Assembly: GCF_000223375.1 (NCBI RefSeq)
Contig: NC_017384.1
Location: 996,097-1,060,096, forward strand
Direction: 5' to 3'
DNA from: Ketogulonicigenium vulgare WSH-001
GTDB lineage: Bacteria > Pseudomonadota > Alphaproteobacteria > Rhodobacterales > Rhodobacteraceae
DNA length: 64,000 nucleotides
This document shows positions 9,363 through 18,831 of the stretch, piece after piece. A program made the translations under genes and the position numbers. The notes under the pieces are model-generated. The model had not been told where the DNA came from. It ran no database searches and saw only the letters and a list, made by a program, of their open reading frames with translations. Each line of letters starts with the position of its first letter. Position 1 is the stretch's first letter.

Positions 9363-9382
9363 GAATTGCCCGGCAGTTTAGA
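9336..9382. promoter_or_regulatory. Inverted repeat, candidate iron/IscR operator
   Basis: Perfect 11-base arms TCTAAACTGCC (9336-9346) and GGCAGTTTAGA (9372-9382) flank a 25-base spacer in the divergent region between iscR and the alpha/beta hydrolase gene. The left arm covers the suf -10 and the right arm lies 27 bases before the hydrolase ATG. A dimer bound at each arm, or a DNA loop, could control both directions. The identity of the binding protein is inference. Confidence 0.5.
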
Positions 9383-9409
9383 CGTAACACGACGAAGATA
9401 GGGGTAACG

Positions 9410-10063
9410 ATGCCTGAAGTGATTTTTCCCGGACCCGAAGGCCGTATCGAGGGACGCTACCACCCTCAGAAGGACCGGGATGCGCCCATAGCCATCGTGC
9501 TACACCCGCATCCGCAATTCGGCGGGACGATGAACAACCGTGTCGTCTATAATCTGCACTACGCCTTTTATAACATGGGCTTTACCGTTTTGCGGTTCAA
9601 CTTCCGCGGCGTCGGGCGCAGCCAGGGCGAATACGATCAGGGCATTGGCGAGCTGTCGGATGCGGCAGCGGCGCTGGATTACCTGCAATCGATGAACACC
9701 AACGCCAAACATTGCTGGGTCGCTGGTTTCAGCTTTGGCGCGTGGATCGGGATGCAGTTGCTGATGCGCCGCCCCGAGATCACTGGCTTTGTCTCGGTCG
9801 CGCCGCCTGCGAATATGTATGATTTCAGCTTCCTGGCGCCCTGCCCGGCGTCCGGCCTGATCATTAACGGTGCCGCCGACCGCGTTGCGCCCCCGGCTGA
9901 TACATCGGCACTGGTGCGCAAACTGCACGAACAAAAGGGCATCACCATCACCCACGAAGTTGTCGAGGGTGCGGGCCACTTCTTTGAAGATACCCATATG
10001 GATACGCTGACGGGTTCGGTGAATTCCTATGTCAAACGCCGCCTGACCGAGGGCACCCGCTAA
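9410..10063 (+). CDS. Alpha/beta hydrolase, dienelactone-hydrolase-like (COG2945 type)
   Basis: Cytoplasmic serine hydrolase of 217 residues. The fold is clear from LHPHPQFGGTMNN (oxyanion region, residues 31-43), RFNFRGVGRSQG, the nucleophile elbow GFSFGA with S108, the acid D157 in NGAADRVAP and H190 in GAGHFFED. Proteins of this type are small esterases of uncertain substrate. It starts 265 bases from iscR in the opposite direction, behind the inverted repeat. Its stop overlaps the HD-domain gene start (TAATG), so these two are co-translated. Confidence 0.85.
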   Translation: MPEVIFPGPEGRIEGRYHPQKDRDAPIAIVLHPHPQFGGTMNNRVVYNLHYAFYNMGFTVLRFNFRGVGRSQGEYDQGIGELSDAAAALDYLQSMNTNAKHCWVAGFSFGAWIGMQLLMRRPEITGFVSVAPPANMYDFSFLAPCPASGLIINGAADRVAPPADTSALVRKLHEQKGITITHEVVEGAGHFFEDTHMDTLTGSVNSYVKRRLTEGTR

Positions 10064-10662
10064 TGACCGACCGCCTTGCGCAGCAACTGGGTTTTCTGCG
10101 TGAGGCGGAAAAGCTGAAATCCGTCTATCGTGCGACGGCACTGCCCGACCAGTCGCGGCGCGAAAACTCGGCCGAGCATAGCTGGTCGGTCGCGCTTTAT
10201 GCGCTGATCTTGCAAGATCAGGCGGGCGAAGGCGTCGATATTGCCCGCGCCATCACCATGCTGTTGCTGCATGATCTGGTCGAGATCGATGTCGGCGATG
10301 TGCCGATCCACGCCCAAGGCGGCAGCGCCCATTCCAGCGCCGCCGTGAAAGAGGCCGAGGAACGCGCCGCCGCGCGTCTGTTCGGCCTGCTGCCCGAGGG
10401 CCAAGCCGAACAGATGCTAGCGATCTGGCTGGAGTTCGAGGGGGGCGTCACGCCAACCGCGCTTTATGCCCGCGCACTTGATCGGGTGCAGCCGGTGCTG
10501 CTGAACCATGCCGGCGGCGGCGGATCGTGGCGCGAATATGACGTCAGCTTTGACCAGCTCGAGGAACGGGTCGGCGTCAAAGTCGCGCGGGGCCTGCCCG
10601 CTTTGTGGCAAGCGGTGCGCGAACATGTCAAGCCGTGGTTCGTATCCCACGGGAAAGCTTAA
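10063..10662 (+). CDS. HD-domain phosphohydrolase (YfbR/HDDC2-like)
   Basis: HD superfamily protein of 199 residues. Metal ligands are visible as H39 in ENSAEHSWSVA and H70-D71 in MLLLHDLVEIDVGD; the later ARALDRVQPVLLNH supplies the last Asp. This arrangement (R33, H39, H70-D71) resembles the 5'-deoxynucleotidase YfbR and human HDDC2, which remove phosphate from deoxynucleoside monophosphates. Nucleotide specificity is inferred from the family, not shown. It is coupled to the hydrolase upstream and followed by a strong terminator at 10669-10697. Confidence 0.85.
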   Translation: MTDRLAQQLGFLREAEKLKSVYRATALPDQSRRENSAEHSWSVALYALILQDQAGEGVDIARAITMLLLHDLVEIDVGDVPIHAQGGSAHSSAAVKEAEERAAARLFGLLPEGQAEQMLAIWLEFEGGVTPTALYARALDRVQPVLLNHAGGGGSWREYDVSFDQLEERVGVKVARGLPALWQAVREHVKPWFVSHGKA

Positions 10663-10668
10663 AATTTA

Positions 10669-10697
10669 GGGGCACCGCTGATCCGGTGCCCCTTTTT
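10669..10697 (+). terminator. Rho-independent terminator after HD-domain gene
   Basis: GGGGCACC (10669-10676) pairs with GGTGCCCC (10685-10692) across an 8-base loop, followed by TTTTT. It ends the two-gene hydrolase/HD unit. Confidence 0.9.
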
Positions 10698-10767
10698 CAT
10701 GGCCGCCCCTTGCATCCGCCGCGCGCCTGCGCTGAATGGCGCAAACACGTCCCTGACCGAGGCCCCC

Positions 10768-11373
10768 ATGTCCGACAAAGCCAGCCCCCATTCCCTGTTC
10801 GATGACGCGCAGGGCATTGCCTTTGGCACGGTGATGGCGGCGTTCGGGATGGTGATCCTGACATCGCTGGGGTTCATCACCGGGCAAATGGCGGGGCTGG
10901 CAGTGCTGATCTCTTATGTCAGCGGCTGGTCGTTCGGGGTGGTGTTCTTTGTGATCAACCTGCCCTTTTACTGGATTGGCTATAAGCGCATGGGCCTGCG
11001 GTTCATGGTCAAGACGCTGATTTCGGTCTCATTGCTGTCGGCCCTTAGCATTTTGATGCGCGATTGGGTAAGCTTCGATCTGCTGAACCCGCTGTTTGGT
11101 GCGGTCATCTATGGCTTTATCGCGGGATCGGCGCTGCTGGCGCTGTTTCGCCATGGTGCGAGCCTGGGCGGCATCGGCATTCTGGCGGTCTATTTGCAAG
11201 AACACACGCGGTTCCGCGCCGGTCACATCCAGATGGCATTCGATAGCGCGCTGTTCGTCGTCGCGCTGATCGTGATGCCACTGCATCTGGTGATCTATAG
11301 CTTTATCGGCGCGGTGGTGCTGAATTTCGTCATCGCTGTAAATCATCGCCGCGATCGCTATATCGGCTTTTGA
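10768..11373 (+). CDS. YitT-family membrane protein, first copy
   Basis: Integral membrane protein of 201 residues in the YitT (DUF161) family, with about six hydrophobic segments. Typical motifs are GFITGQMAGLAVLISY, WSFGVVFFVINLPFYWIGYKRMG and LFRHGASLGGIGIL. The open frame reaches back to 10699, inside the terminator region; the ATG at 10768 begins MSDKASPHSLFDDAQG, matching the second copy (YTLFEDIQG), so it is preferred. Molecular function of the family is not settled. It forms a tandem pair with the gene at 11454. Confidence 0.85.
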   Translation: MSDKASPHSLFDDAQGIAFGTVMAAFGMVILTSLGFITGQMAGLAVLISYVSGWSFGVVFFVINLPFYWIGYKRMGLRFMVKTLISVSLLSALSILMRDWVSFDLLNPLFGAVIYGFIAGSALLALFRHGASLGGIGILAVYLQEHTRFRAGHIQMAFDSALFVVALIVMPLHLVIYSFIGAVVLNFVIAVNHRRDRYIGF

Positions 11374-11453
11374 CTTTATTTTAGGTAAGCGGTACTGACC
11401 ATATTGACCTGAGGCCCGACAGTGATTTACTGGGCCCATAGGTCGGGGATGGG

Positions 11454-12053
11454 ATGATCATGCGCCGCTATACGCTTTTCGAAGATATTCAGGGGTTGGC
11501 CATCGGCTCGATCGGGGCCGCGACGGGCATTTTCCTGCTGCGCGCGGCGGGGCTGATCACCGGCGGCACCGCAGGGATCGCCTTGCTGCTCAGCTATGTG
11601 ACGCATTGGTCATTCGGCGCGGTGTTTTTCTGGGTCAACGTGCCGTTTTACGCCATTGCCCTGTTCACACGCGGCTGGTCCTTTACGCTGAAAGGCATCA
11701 TCAGCGTCGGCGCCGTGTCCCTGCTGACGGCGGTCGCACAGGATTACATCACCATCACTGCGATTGATCCCCTGCTGGCGGCGGTCGTCTTTGGCATCGT
11801 GGCGGGGGTCGGTATCCTTGGCCTGTTCCGCCACGGATCAAGCCTTGGCGGCACATCGATGCTGGCGGTGATGGCGCAGGAACGCTGGGGGATCAAAGCG
11901 GGCTGGGTGCAGATGGGCATGGATGCTGTCATATTCATTGTGGCACTTTTCTTACTGCCTTTCCCGCAAGTCGCGTTTTCCTTTGTCGGCACCTTTATTT
12001 TGTCATTCGTCCTTGCCTTCAATCATCGCAAAGATTGGTATATCGCGGGCTGA
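11454..12053 (+). CDS. YitT-family membrane protein, second copy
   Basis: Paralogue of the preceding gene (199 residues): GLITGGTAGIALLLSY, WSFGAVFFWVNVPFYAIALFTRG, GLFRHGSSLGGTSMLAV and the shared ending FNHRKDWYIAG against NHRRDRYIGF. The two are clearly related but diverged, so the duplication is not recent. ATGs at 11454 and 11460 are both possible starts. Six hydrophobic segments place it in the inner membrane. The 80-base gap to the first copy shows no clear terminator, and the SMR gene follows 21 bases later, so the three may form one unit. Confidence 0.86.
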   Translation: MIMRRYTLFEDIQGLAIGSIGAATGIFLLRAAGLITGGTAGIALLLSYVTHWSFGAVFFWVNVPFYAIALFTRGWSFTLKGIISVGAVSLLTAVAQDYITITAIDPLLAAVVFGIVAGVGILGLFRHGSSLGGTSMLAVMAQERWGIKAGWVQMGMDAVIFIVALFLLPFPQVAFSFVGTFILSFVLAFNHRKDWYIAG

Positions 12054-12074
12054 AACCGCAGACAGGTCAAAGAC

Positions 12075-12410
12075 ATGCCCACGCATTACATCACATTGAT
12101 CGCGGCGATCCTGTTCGAGATCGTCGCGACTTCGGCGTTGAACGCCAGTCAACAATTCACCCGGCTCTGGCCCTCGGTCATCGTGGTGATCGGCTATTGC
12201 GCCTCGTTCTATCTGCTGTCGATGACGCTGAAAGTCATGCCGGTCGGCGTGGTCTATGCGATCTGGTCGGGCGTTGGCATCGTGCTAGTGGCAGGCGTCG
12301 GGCTGGTGCTGTTCGGGCAAAAGCTGGATCTGGCGGCCATTATCGGCATCAGCCTGATCCTTGCCGGCGTTTTGGTCATCAACCTTTTTTCCAGCAGCAG
12401 CACACACTAG
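12075..12410 (+). CDS. SMR-family small multidrug efflux protein (EmrE-like)
   Basis: Four-helix proton-coupled exporter of 111 residues, the normal SMR length. The membrane-embedded E15 in ILFEIVATSAL corresponds to EmrE Glu14. Y61 and W64 in VVYAIWSGVGIV correspond to the substrate-binding aromatics of EmrE. It acts as an antiparallel dimer in the inner membrane, exporting cationic compounds such as quaternary ammonium ions. Only one SMR gene is present, consistent with a homodimer. It follows the second yitT-like gene closely. Confidence 0.9.
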   Translation: MPTHYITLIAAILFEIVATSALNASQQFTRLWPSVIVVIGYCASFYLLSMTLKVMPVGVVYAIWSGVGIVLVAGVGLVLFGQKLDLAAIIGISLILAGVLVINLFSSSSTH

Positions 12411-12499
12411 ATACACCATCACAGCGCGCGCGGCGTTTTCTACTGGTCTTTTCAGGCCTAGCACGTTATGCGCCGATCAATTCCTGAAAAGAGAGACCC

Positions 12500-14320
12500 A
12501 TGGACATTCGCAATATCGCGATTATCGCGCACGTTGACCACGGCAAGACGACCCTCGTGGACGAACTGCTGAAGCAGTCGGGCGCCTTCCGCGAAAACCA
12601 AGCCGTCGCCGAGCGCGCGATGGACAGCAACGATATCGAGCGTGAACGCGGCATTACGATCTTGGCCAAGTGTACCTCGGTTGAATGGAACGGCACGCGC
12701 ATCAATATCGTCGACACCCCCGGACACGCGGACTTTGGTGGCGAAGTTGAACGTATCCTCAGCATGGTTGACGGCGTTTGCCTGCTGGTCGACGCCGCTG
12801 AAGGCCCGATGCCGCAGACCAAATTCGTGACCTCGAAGGCGCTGGCCCTGGGCTTGCGTCCGATCGTTGTTGTGAACAAAGTCGACAAGCCCGATGGCGA
12901 TGCCGATAACGCGCTGAACCAGGTGTTCGACCTGTTCGCCGCGCTGGATGCGACCGACGAGCAACTGGACTTCCCGGTTGTCTACGCCTCGGGCCGTAAC
13001 GGCTGGGCGGATATGGAACTGGACGGCCCGCGCAAAGATCTGTCGGCCCTGTTCGATCTGATCGTCAAGCACGTCGAGCCGCCCAAGCAAATCGCGCGCC
13101 GCGAAGAGCCCTTCCAGATGCTGGCAACCACGCTGTCGGCCGACCCGTTCATCGGCCGCATCCTGACCGGCCGTGTCGAGGCTGGCACATTGCGCGCTGG
13201 CGACACGCTGAAGGCCCTGACCCGCGATGGCGACCGGATCGAGCAGTTCCGCGTCAGCAAGATCCTTGCCTTCCGCGGCCTGTCGCAACAGCCGATTGAT
13301 GTCGCCGAAGCTGGCGATATCGTTACCCTCGCTGGTATGACCAAGGCGACCGTGGCCGACACGCTCTGCGATCTGTCGGTTGACACTGCAATTGCCGCAC
13401 AGCCGATTGACCCGCCGACCATCTCGGTCACATTCGGTATCAACGACAGCCCGCTGGCTGGCCGCGAGGGCAAGAAAGTCCAGTCGCGCGTCATCCGCGA
13501 ACGTCTGATGAAAGAGGCCGAAGTTAACGTCGCGATCCAGATCAAAGACACCCCCGGCGGCGAAGCGTTCGAGGTCTTTGGCCGCGGCGAGCTGCAAATG
13601 GGCGTTCTGATCGAGAACATGCGCCGCGAAGGGTTCGAGCTGTCGATCTCGCGTCCGCAGGTTGTTCTGAAAGAAGAAGGCGGCGTGCGCATCGAGCCGA
13701 TCGAGGAAGTCGTCATCGACGTGGATGACGAATACACCGGCGCGGTCGTTGAAAAGCTGACCGGCGTGCGCAAAGGTGATCTGGTCGAAATGCGCCCCGC
13801 AGGCGCTGGCAAGACCCGCATCATCGCGCATGTCCCCTCGCGCGGTCTGATCGGTTACCAAGGCGAATTCCTGACCGACACGCGCGGCTCGGGCGTCTTG
13901 AACCGCATCTTCCACAGCTGGGCCCCCTATAAAGGCGCGATCCAAGGTCGTCGTCAGGGCGTTCTGATCTCGATGGAAGACGGTACCGCTGTTGCCTATG
14001 CACTGTGGAACCTGGAAGATCGCGGTAAGATGTTCGTCTCGCCGCAAGAGCCGGTTTACCAAGGCATGATCATCGGCGAGCATTCGCGCGAGAACGATCT
14101 GGAAGTGAACCCGCTGAAGGGCAAGAAGCTGACCAACGTGCGCGCTTCGGGCACGGATGAGGCTGTGCGTCTGACGCCGCCCACCATTATGTCGCTGGAA
14201 CAGGCCATCGCCTATATCGACAATGATGAGCTGGTCGAAGTGACCCCGGTCGCGATCCGTCTGCGCAAGCGCTTCCTCGACTCGAACGAGCGTAAGCGCA
14301 ATGCCAAGTCGATCGGCTAA
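12500..14320 (+). CDS. typA: Ribosome-associated GTPase TypA/BipA
   Basis: Translational GTPase of 606 residues, full length. The G domain has AHVDHGKTTLVDELL (G1), RGITI (G2), DTPGHADFGGEVER (G3) and VVNKVDKPDGD (G4). It is followed by the EF-G-like domains and the TypA-specific C-terminal domain (GRRQGVLISMEDGTAVAYALWNL). It binds the 70S ribosome and supports growth in stress and cold and ribosome assembly. It is preceded by GAGAG eight bases before the ATG and followed by two strong terminators. Confidence 0.97.
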   Translation: MDIRNIAIIAHVDHGKTTLVDELLKQSGAFRENQAVAERAMDSNDIERERGITILAKCTSVEWNGTRINIVDTPGHADFGGEVERILSMVDGVCLLVDAAEGPMPQTKFVTSKALALGLRPIVVVNKVDKPDGDADNALNQVFDLFAALDATDEQLDFPVVYASGRNGWADMELDGPRKDLSALFDLIVKHVEPPKQIARREEPFQMLATTLSADPFIGRILTGRVEAGTLRAGDTLKALTRDGDRIEQFRVSKILAFRGLSQQPIDVAEAGDIVTLAGMTKATVADTLCDLSVDTAIAAQPIDPPTISVTFGINDSPLAGREGKKVQSRVIRERLMKEAEVNVAIQIKDTPGGEAFEVFGRGELQMGVLIENMRREGFELSISRPQVVLKEEGGVRIEPIEEVVIDVDDEYTGAVVEKLTGVRKGDLVEMRPAGAGKTRIIAHVPSRGLIGYQGEFLTDTRGSGVLNRIFHSWAPYKGAIQGRRQGVLISMEDGTAVAYALWNLEDRGKMFVSPQEPVYQGMIIGEHSRENDLEVNPLKGKKLTNVRASGTDEAVRLTPPTIMSLEQAIAYIDNDELVEVTPVAIRLRKRFLDSNERKRNAKSIG

Positions 14321-14340
14321 TACGGTCGGTTGAATGATCG

Positions 14341-14372
14341 GGCCCCGGAGGAAACTCCGGGGCCTTTTCTTT
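14341..14372 (+). terminator. Terminator of typA
   Basis: GGCCCCGGAG (14341-14350) pairs with CTCCGGGGCC (14355-14364) across GAAA, a stable tetraloop, followed by TTTTCTTTT. Confidence 0.92.
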
Positions 14373-14417
14373 TGGGGGGCCTTTTCTTTTGGGCGGCCTG
14401 CGGGCGGTTTACCCAAT

Positions 14418-14447
14418 AAAAAAACCCGGCGTTTCCGCCGGGTTTTT
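14418..14447. terminator. Bidirectional terminator between typA and the DUF1330 gene
   Basis: CCCGGCG (14425-14431) pairs with CGCCGGG (14436-14442) across TTTC. Seven A's precede it and five T's follow, so it can stop transcription from both sides. It lies between two convergent units. Confidence 0.85.
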
Positions 14448-14468
14448 CGTGCATCGTTGTGGCGCGGA

Positions 14469-14759
14469 TTAATCCAGCGCTTCCATAATGATCAGATCGC
14501 GCACGGCGGCCCCTTCGACAAAGGCCAGCGCCGCCTGATAGGCGTCCGAGTTATAGCAAGCGCGCGCCGCATCCATTGACGGAAAGCGCGTCACGACATT
14601 GCGCGAACGGCCCTCGCCCTCGAGAACTTCGTATTTGCCGCCGCGCGCCAAAAATTCGCCACCAAAGGCCGCAATCGCAGCGGGCGCAAGGCGCGCATAT
14701 TCGGCGTAGCGTTCCGCATCACTGACGTCGATGCGGCCGATCCACAAAGCTGTCGGCAT
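14469..14759 (-). CDS. DUF1330 domain-containing protein
   Basis: Small cytoplasmic protein of 96 residues with the ferredoxin-like alpha+beta fold of DUF1330. Family features are the N-terminal WIGRIDVSDAERYAEYARLAPAAI, the central GGEFLARGGKYEVLEGE and VVTRFPSMDAARACYNSDAYQ. The biochemical role is not established; dimeric relatives resemble monooxygenase or dabb-type domains. It begins one base after the alaS stop, so it is translationally coupled to alanyl-tRNA synthetase, an arrangement without an obvious functional reason. Confidence 0.85.
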   Translation of the reverse strand: MPTALWIGRIDVSDAERYAEYARLAPAAIAAFGGEFLARGGKYEVLEGEGRSRNVVTRFPSMDAARACYNSDAYQAALAFVEGAAVRDLIIMEALD

Positions 14760-14760
14760 C

Positions 14761-17424
14761 TCAGACTCCTTTGATCAGGGCTTCGGCCGCGTCAAACGCA
14801 GCTTCCGCATTCTCGGCCGAGGGCGCACCGCCCTGCGCCAGATCCGCACGACCACCGCCGCCTTTACCGCCCAAAGCGCCGACAGCCGCGCGCAGCACCT
14901 CGACCGCCGAGACCTTATCGGTCAGATCAGCCGTGACGCCCGCCGCAACCGCAGCCTTGCCGTCAACATCAGCAATCAGCAGCACGACGCCCGAGCCAAG
15001 CTCGGATTTAAAGCTATCGACCAGCGCGGGCAGATCTTTGCCGGTGACGCCTGACAGCAGTTGCGCTTGCAACGAAACGCCGCCCGCGTCGCGGATCGCG
15101 ACATCATTCTTGGCACCGCCCGCCATCGCAAGATCGCGGCGCAGTTGCGCGACCTCGTTCGACAGGGCTTTGCGCTCGTCGACCAGTGCGCGGACACGTT
15201 CGACCACATCGGCGGCACTGGTTTTCAGCAAGCTGGCGACAGAGATCAATGCGGCTTCTTGGGCGGCCAAGTGATCCAGCGCGGCCTGACCTGTCAGCGC
15301 CTCGACCCGGCGGACACCGGCGGAAGATGCGGAATCCGACAGCAGCACGAAGGCGCCAATCTCGCCCAGACGGGTGACATGGGTGCCGCCGCAAAGCTCT
15401 AGCGAATAGGTGTTTTTATCGACACCTTTGTTAGACCCATCCAGACGGCCCATCGAGACGACGCGCACTTCATCGCCATATTTCTCGCCAAACAGCGCCT
15501 GTGCGCCCAGATCGCGCGCCTCGTCCGGCGTCATCACGCGGGTCTCGACCGGCGTATTCTGGCGGATATAGGCGTTCACATCGGCCTGCACTTTGGCGAT
15601 TTCATCAGCCGACAGCGCCTTGTTATGGCTAAAGTCGAACCGCAGGCGGTCGGGCGCATTCAGCGAGCCGCGCTGCGCGACATGATCGCCAAGCGCTGCG
15701 CGCAAAGCCTCGTTCACAAGGTGCGTGGCCGAGTGGTTTGCAGCGATCTGGCCGCGACGGGTGGCATCGACCGTCAGGACAGCGCCTTGGCCGACTGCGA
15801 CAAAACCCTCGCGCACGGTGCCGATATGGGCGAAAGCGCCCGCGTGTTTTTTGGTATCGGTGACCTCGATCACGCCGGTATCGGTGCGCAGCAGGCCCGC
15901 ATCGCCGACCTGACCGCCCGATTCCGCATAGAACGGCGTTTGGTTCAGCACGACTTGGACCTGTGCGCCGATCTCGGCCCGCTCCATCAGCGCGCCTGCG
16001 GGGGCGACGATGGCCGTCACCTGCCCTTCGGCCTGCAGCGTGTCATAGCCGAGGAATTCGGTGGTGCCGTTTTGCTCGACCAGATCGAACCAGACACTGG
16101 CATCGGCCTGCTCGCCCGAACCCGCCCAAGCGGCGCGGGCCTTGGCTTTTTGTTCGTTCATTGCGGCGGTAAAGCCGTCGGTGTCAACGGTGCGGTTTTT
16201 CTCGCGCAGCGCGTCTTGCGTCAGATCCAGCGGGAAGCCGTAAGTGTCATACAGCTTGAACGCGGTCGCGCCGGGCAGCGCGGCATCGCCCGGGAGTTGG
16301 CCCAGCTCGTCATCCAGCAGGCGCAAACCGCGGTCCAGAGTCTGCTTGAAGCGGGTTTCTTCGGCGCGCAGGGTTTCCTCGATCAGGGCCTGTGCCCGGT
16401 TCAGTTCGGGATAAGCCGCGCCCATTTCGCGCACCAGTGCCGGGACAAGGCGGTACATCACCGGATCTTTCGCACCCAGCATATGCGCATGACGCATCGC
16501 GCGGCGCATGATGCGGCGCAGCACGTAACCGCGGCCCTCGTTCGACGGCATCACACCATCCGCGATCAGGAAGCTGGTCGAGCGCAGATGGTCGGCGATC
16601 ACGCGGTGGTGCACCTTACCGGGCCCATCGGGATCGTTCGACGTCGCATGGGCCGAGGCCTCGATCAGCGCGCGCATCAGATCGGTGTCGTAATTGTCGT
16701 GCTTGCCTTGCAGCAGCGCGCCGATCCGCTCGAGGCCCATGCCGGTGTCGATCGAAGGCTTGGGCAAGCCGGTGCGGCTGCCGTCTTCGAACTGCTCGAA
16801 CTGCATGAAAACGAGATTCCAGATCTCGATGAAACGGTCGCCATCCTCGTCCGGCGAGCCGGGCGGGCCACCGGCGATATGGTCGCCGTGGTCATAGAAA
16901 ATCTCGGTGCAGGGGCCGCAGGGGCCGGTCGGGCCCATCATCCAGAAATTGTCATTGGTCGGGATGCGGATGATGCGATCATCCGACAGGCCGGCGACCT
17001 TCTTCCAGATATTCGCGGCCTCATCGTCGGTATGGTAAACCGTGACCAGCAGGCGATCTTTGTTGATGCCGAAATCTTTGGTCAGCAATTCCCACGCAAA
17101 GGGGATCGCGCTTTCTTTGAAATAATCGCCAAAGCTGAAATTGCCCAGCATTTCAAAGAATGTGTGGTGACGCGCCGTATAGCCGACGTTGTCGAGGTCA
17201 TTGTGCTTGCCGCCTGCGCGCACACATTTCTGCGCCGAGGTGGCGCGCACGTAATCGCGCGTCTCGACCCCGGTGAAGGTGTTTTTAAACTGCACCATGC
17301 CCGAGTTGGTGAACATCAGCGTGGGGTCGTTGCGCGGGACAAGCGGCGACGACGGCACGATGGTATGGCCGTTGCGGGCGTAGAAGTTCAGAAATGTTGA
17401 ACGAATATCGGCGAGGCTGGTCAT
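14761..17424 (-). CDS. alaS: Alanyl-tRNA synthetase
   Basis: Class II synthetase that charges tRNA-Ala, 887 residues, the normal length. The N-terminal catalytic core begins [20 protein letters not shown] and contains [13 protein letters not shown] and the motif 2 region [19 protein letters not shown] variant. The editing domain has [12 protein letters not shown] and CGGTHV, whose His and Cys bind zinc. The C-terminal domain is glycine-rich ([15 protein letters not shown]). The open frame extends to 17493, but the ATG at 17424 gives the conserved start. It is separated from recA by a terminator and co-translated with the DUF1330 gene. Confidence 0.97.
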   Translation of the reverse strand: MTSLADIRSTFLNFYARNGHTIVPSSPLVPRNDPTLMFTNSGMVQFKNTFTGVETRDYVRATSAQKCVRAGGKHNDLDNVGYTARHHTFFEMLGNFSFGDYFKESAIPFAWELLTKDFGINKDRLLVTVYHTDDEAANIWKKVAGLSDDRIIRIPTNDNFWMMGPTGPCGPCTEIFYDHGDHIAGGPPGSPDEDGDRFIEIWNLVFMQFEQFEDGSRTGLPKPSIDTGMGLERIGALLQGKHDNYDTDLMRALIEASAHATSNDPDGPGKVHHRVIADHLRSTSFLIADGVMPSNEGRGYVLRRIMRRAMRHAHMLGAKDPVMYRLVPALVREMGAAYPELNRAQALIEETLRAEETRFKQTLDRGLRLLDDELGQLPGDAALPGATAFKLYDTYGFPLDLTQDALREKNRTVDTDGFTAAMNEQKAKARAAWAGSGEQADASVWFDLVEQNGTTEFLGYDTLQAEGQVTAIVAPAGALMERAEIGAQVQVVLNQTPFYAESGGQVGDAGLLRTDTGVIEVTDTKKHAGAFAHIGTVREGFVAVGQGAVLTVDATRRGQIAANHSATHLVNEALRAALGDHVAQRGSLNAPDRLRFDFSHNKALSADEIAKVQADVNAYIRQNTPVETRVMTPDEARDLGAQALFGEKYGDEVRVVSMGRLDGSNKGVDKNTYSLELCGGTHVTRLGEIGAFVLLSDSASSAGVRRVEALTGQAALDHLAAQEAALISVASLLKTSAADVVERVRALVDERKALSNEVAQLRRDLAMAGGAKNDVAIRDAGGVSLQAQLLSGVTGKDLPALVDSFKSELGSGVVLLIADVDGKAAVAAGVTADLTDKVSAVEVLRAAVGALGGKGGGGRADLAQGGAPSAENAEAAFDAAEALIKGV

Positions 17425-17510
17425 GGCGTCCCAATGATCCTTATCTTTTGCATGTCTCGCATATCGTTGCACCGCCATGGCGTAAAGTGTCATCGCAGGG
17501 CAGGAAATAC

Positions 17511-17542
17511 AAAAAGCCCCGGTTGACGTCTCAACCGGGGCT
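17511..17542 (-). terminator. Terminator of recA
   Basis: Perfect 12-base-pair stem (17515-17526 with 17531-17542), loop CGTC. On the minus strand it ends in TTTTT (17511-17515). It separates recA from alaS. Confidence 0.92.
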
Positions 17543-17555
17543 AAATTTATCTGGA

Positions 17556-18644
17556 TCAGTCCAGCAGAGGATCGTTTCCGTCGCCCGCGTCGTCATCCGC
17601 ACCGGGCGAAAACGCCAGATCAAGGCCGTTCATCGCGCGGATTTTCCCCTCGATCTCGTCCGAGATGGCGGGGTTGTCGCGCAGGAATTGCTTGGCGTTT
17701 TCACGCCCCTGCCCGATGCGCTGATCGCCATACGAGAACCACGACCCCGACTTTTCAACGACACCGGCTTTGACGCCAAGGTCGATGATCTCGCCACGTT
17801 TCGAGATGCCCTCGCCATACATGATGTCGAATTCGACCTGTTTGAAGGGCGGCGCGACTTTGTTCTTGACGACTTTCACGCGGGTCGAGTTGCCGACAAC
17901 CTCGTCGCGATCCTTGATCGCACCGATGCGGCGGATGTCCAAACGCACCGAGGCGTAGAATTTCAACGCATTGCCGCCGGTGGTCGTCTCGGGGCTGCCG
18001 AACATGACGCCGATTTTCATCCGGATCTGGTTGATGAAGATGACCATACAATTCGAACGCGAGATCGAACCCGTCAGCTTGCGCATCGCTTGGCTCATCA
18101 GGCGGGCGTGGACGCCGACACTGCTGTCGCCCATATCACCCTCGATCTCGGATTTGGGCGTCAGCGCCGCGACCGAGTCAACGACGACCATGCTGACCGC
18201 GCCCGAGCGCACCAGCGTATCGACGATTTCCAGCGCCTGCTCGCCCGTATCGGGCTGCGAGATCAGCAGCTCGTCCAGATTGACGCCCAGCTTTTTGGCA
18301 TAGGACGGGTCCAGCGCATGTTCCGCGTCCACAAAGGCACAGACGCCGCCTTTTTTCTGCTCTTCCGCGACCGCATGCAGCGTCAGCGTCGTCTTGCCCG
18401 AGCTTTCCGGCCCAAAGATTTCGATGATGCGCCCCTTGGGCAGACCGCCGATCCCCAAAGCGATATCAAGTCCCAGCGAACCCGTTGAGGTTGCTTCGAT
18501 TTCAGGCAGCGCATTCGCCCCGCCCAATCTCATGATCGCACCTTTACCGAATTGACGCTCAATCTGAGCCAATGCGCTATCGAGTGCCTTTTGCTTGTCG
18601 GAAGCCTTCTTGTCCATCATCGAAATCAGATCTGCCGTTGCCAT
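17556..18644 (-). CDS. recA: Recombinase RecA
   Basis: Homologous recombination and SOS co-protease, 362 residues. Walker A is GPESSGKTT (78-86), followed by [19 protein letters not shown], the L1 loop [19 protein letters not shown] and the L2 region [20 protein letters not shown]. The C terminus is acidic and ends [13 protein letters not shown]. The start at 18644 ([18 protein letters not shown]) is the standard family start; the frame extends to 18683 without support. A LexA box lies 50 bases upstream. Confidence 0.98.
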   Translation of the reverse strand: MATADLISMMDKKASDKQKALDSALAQIERQFGKGAIMRLGGANALPEIEATSTGSLGLDIALGIGGLPKGRIIEIFGPESSGKTTLTLHAVAEEQKKGGVCAFVDAEHALDPSYAKKLGVNLDELLISQPDTGEQALEIVDTLVRSGAVSMVVVDSVAALTPKSEIEGDMGDSSVGVHARLMSQAMRKLTGSISRSNCMVIFINQIRMKIGVMFGSPETTTGGNALKFYASVRLDIRRIGAIKDRDEVVGNSTRVKVVKNKVAPPFKQVEFDIMYGEGISKRGEIIDLGVKAGVVEKSGSWFSYGDQRIGQGRENAKQFLRDNPAISDEIEGKIRAMNGLDLAFSPGADDDAGDGNDPLLD

Positions 18645-18693
18645 TGTTGTCACCCTTATCCCATAGCCCTTGCCAAGCGGCAATCGGAGGTTT

Positions 18694-18708
18694 GTTCACT
18701 ATGTGTTC
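18694..18708 (-). promoter_or_regulatory. LexA (SOS) box upstream of recA
   Basis: GTTC-ACTATGT-GTTC is an exact match to the alphaproteobacterial LexA site GTTC-N7-GTTC. It lies between recA and the divergent sulfotransferase gene, 50 bases from the recA ATG. SOS induction of recA is the straightforward reading; whether it also affects the sulfotransferase gene is open. Confidence 0.85.
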
Positions 18709-18831
18709 ATGTTGTCGGTCCAAAATGAGAACAAATCAAGTAAAATCGACATCCCTAGCTTTTCGTCAGATTGGTTAACCGATAGTTTACGTCGAGGCGC
18801 GATATTTGCCTCAATGACGAACGGAGATTTT

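Noticed and set aside
12458..14416. 652-codon open frame opposite typA
   Set aside because: Long antisense frames are common in high-GC DNA; its translation is rich in His, Arg and Gln and has no family resemblance, while typA is unmistakable.
15625..17400. 591-codon frame opposite alaS
   Set aside because: Shadow of a highly conserved gene; no recognisable domain and unlikely composition.
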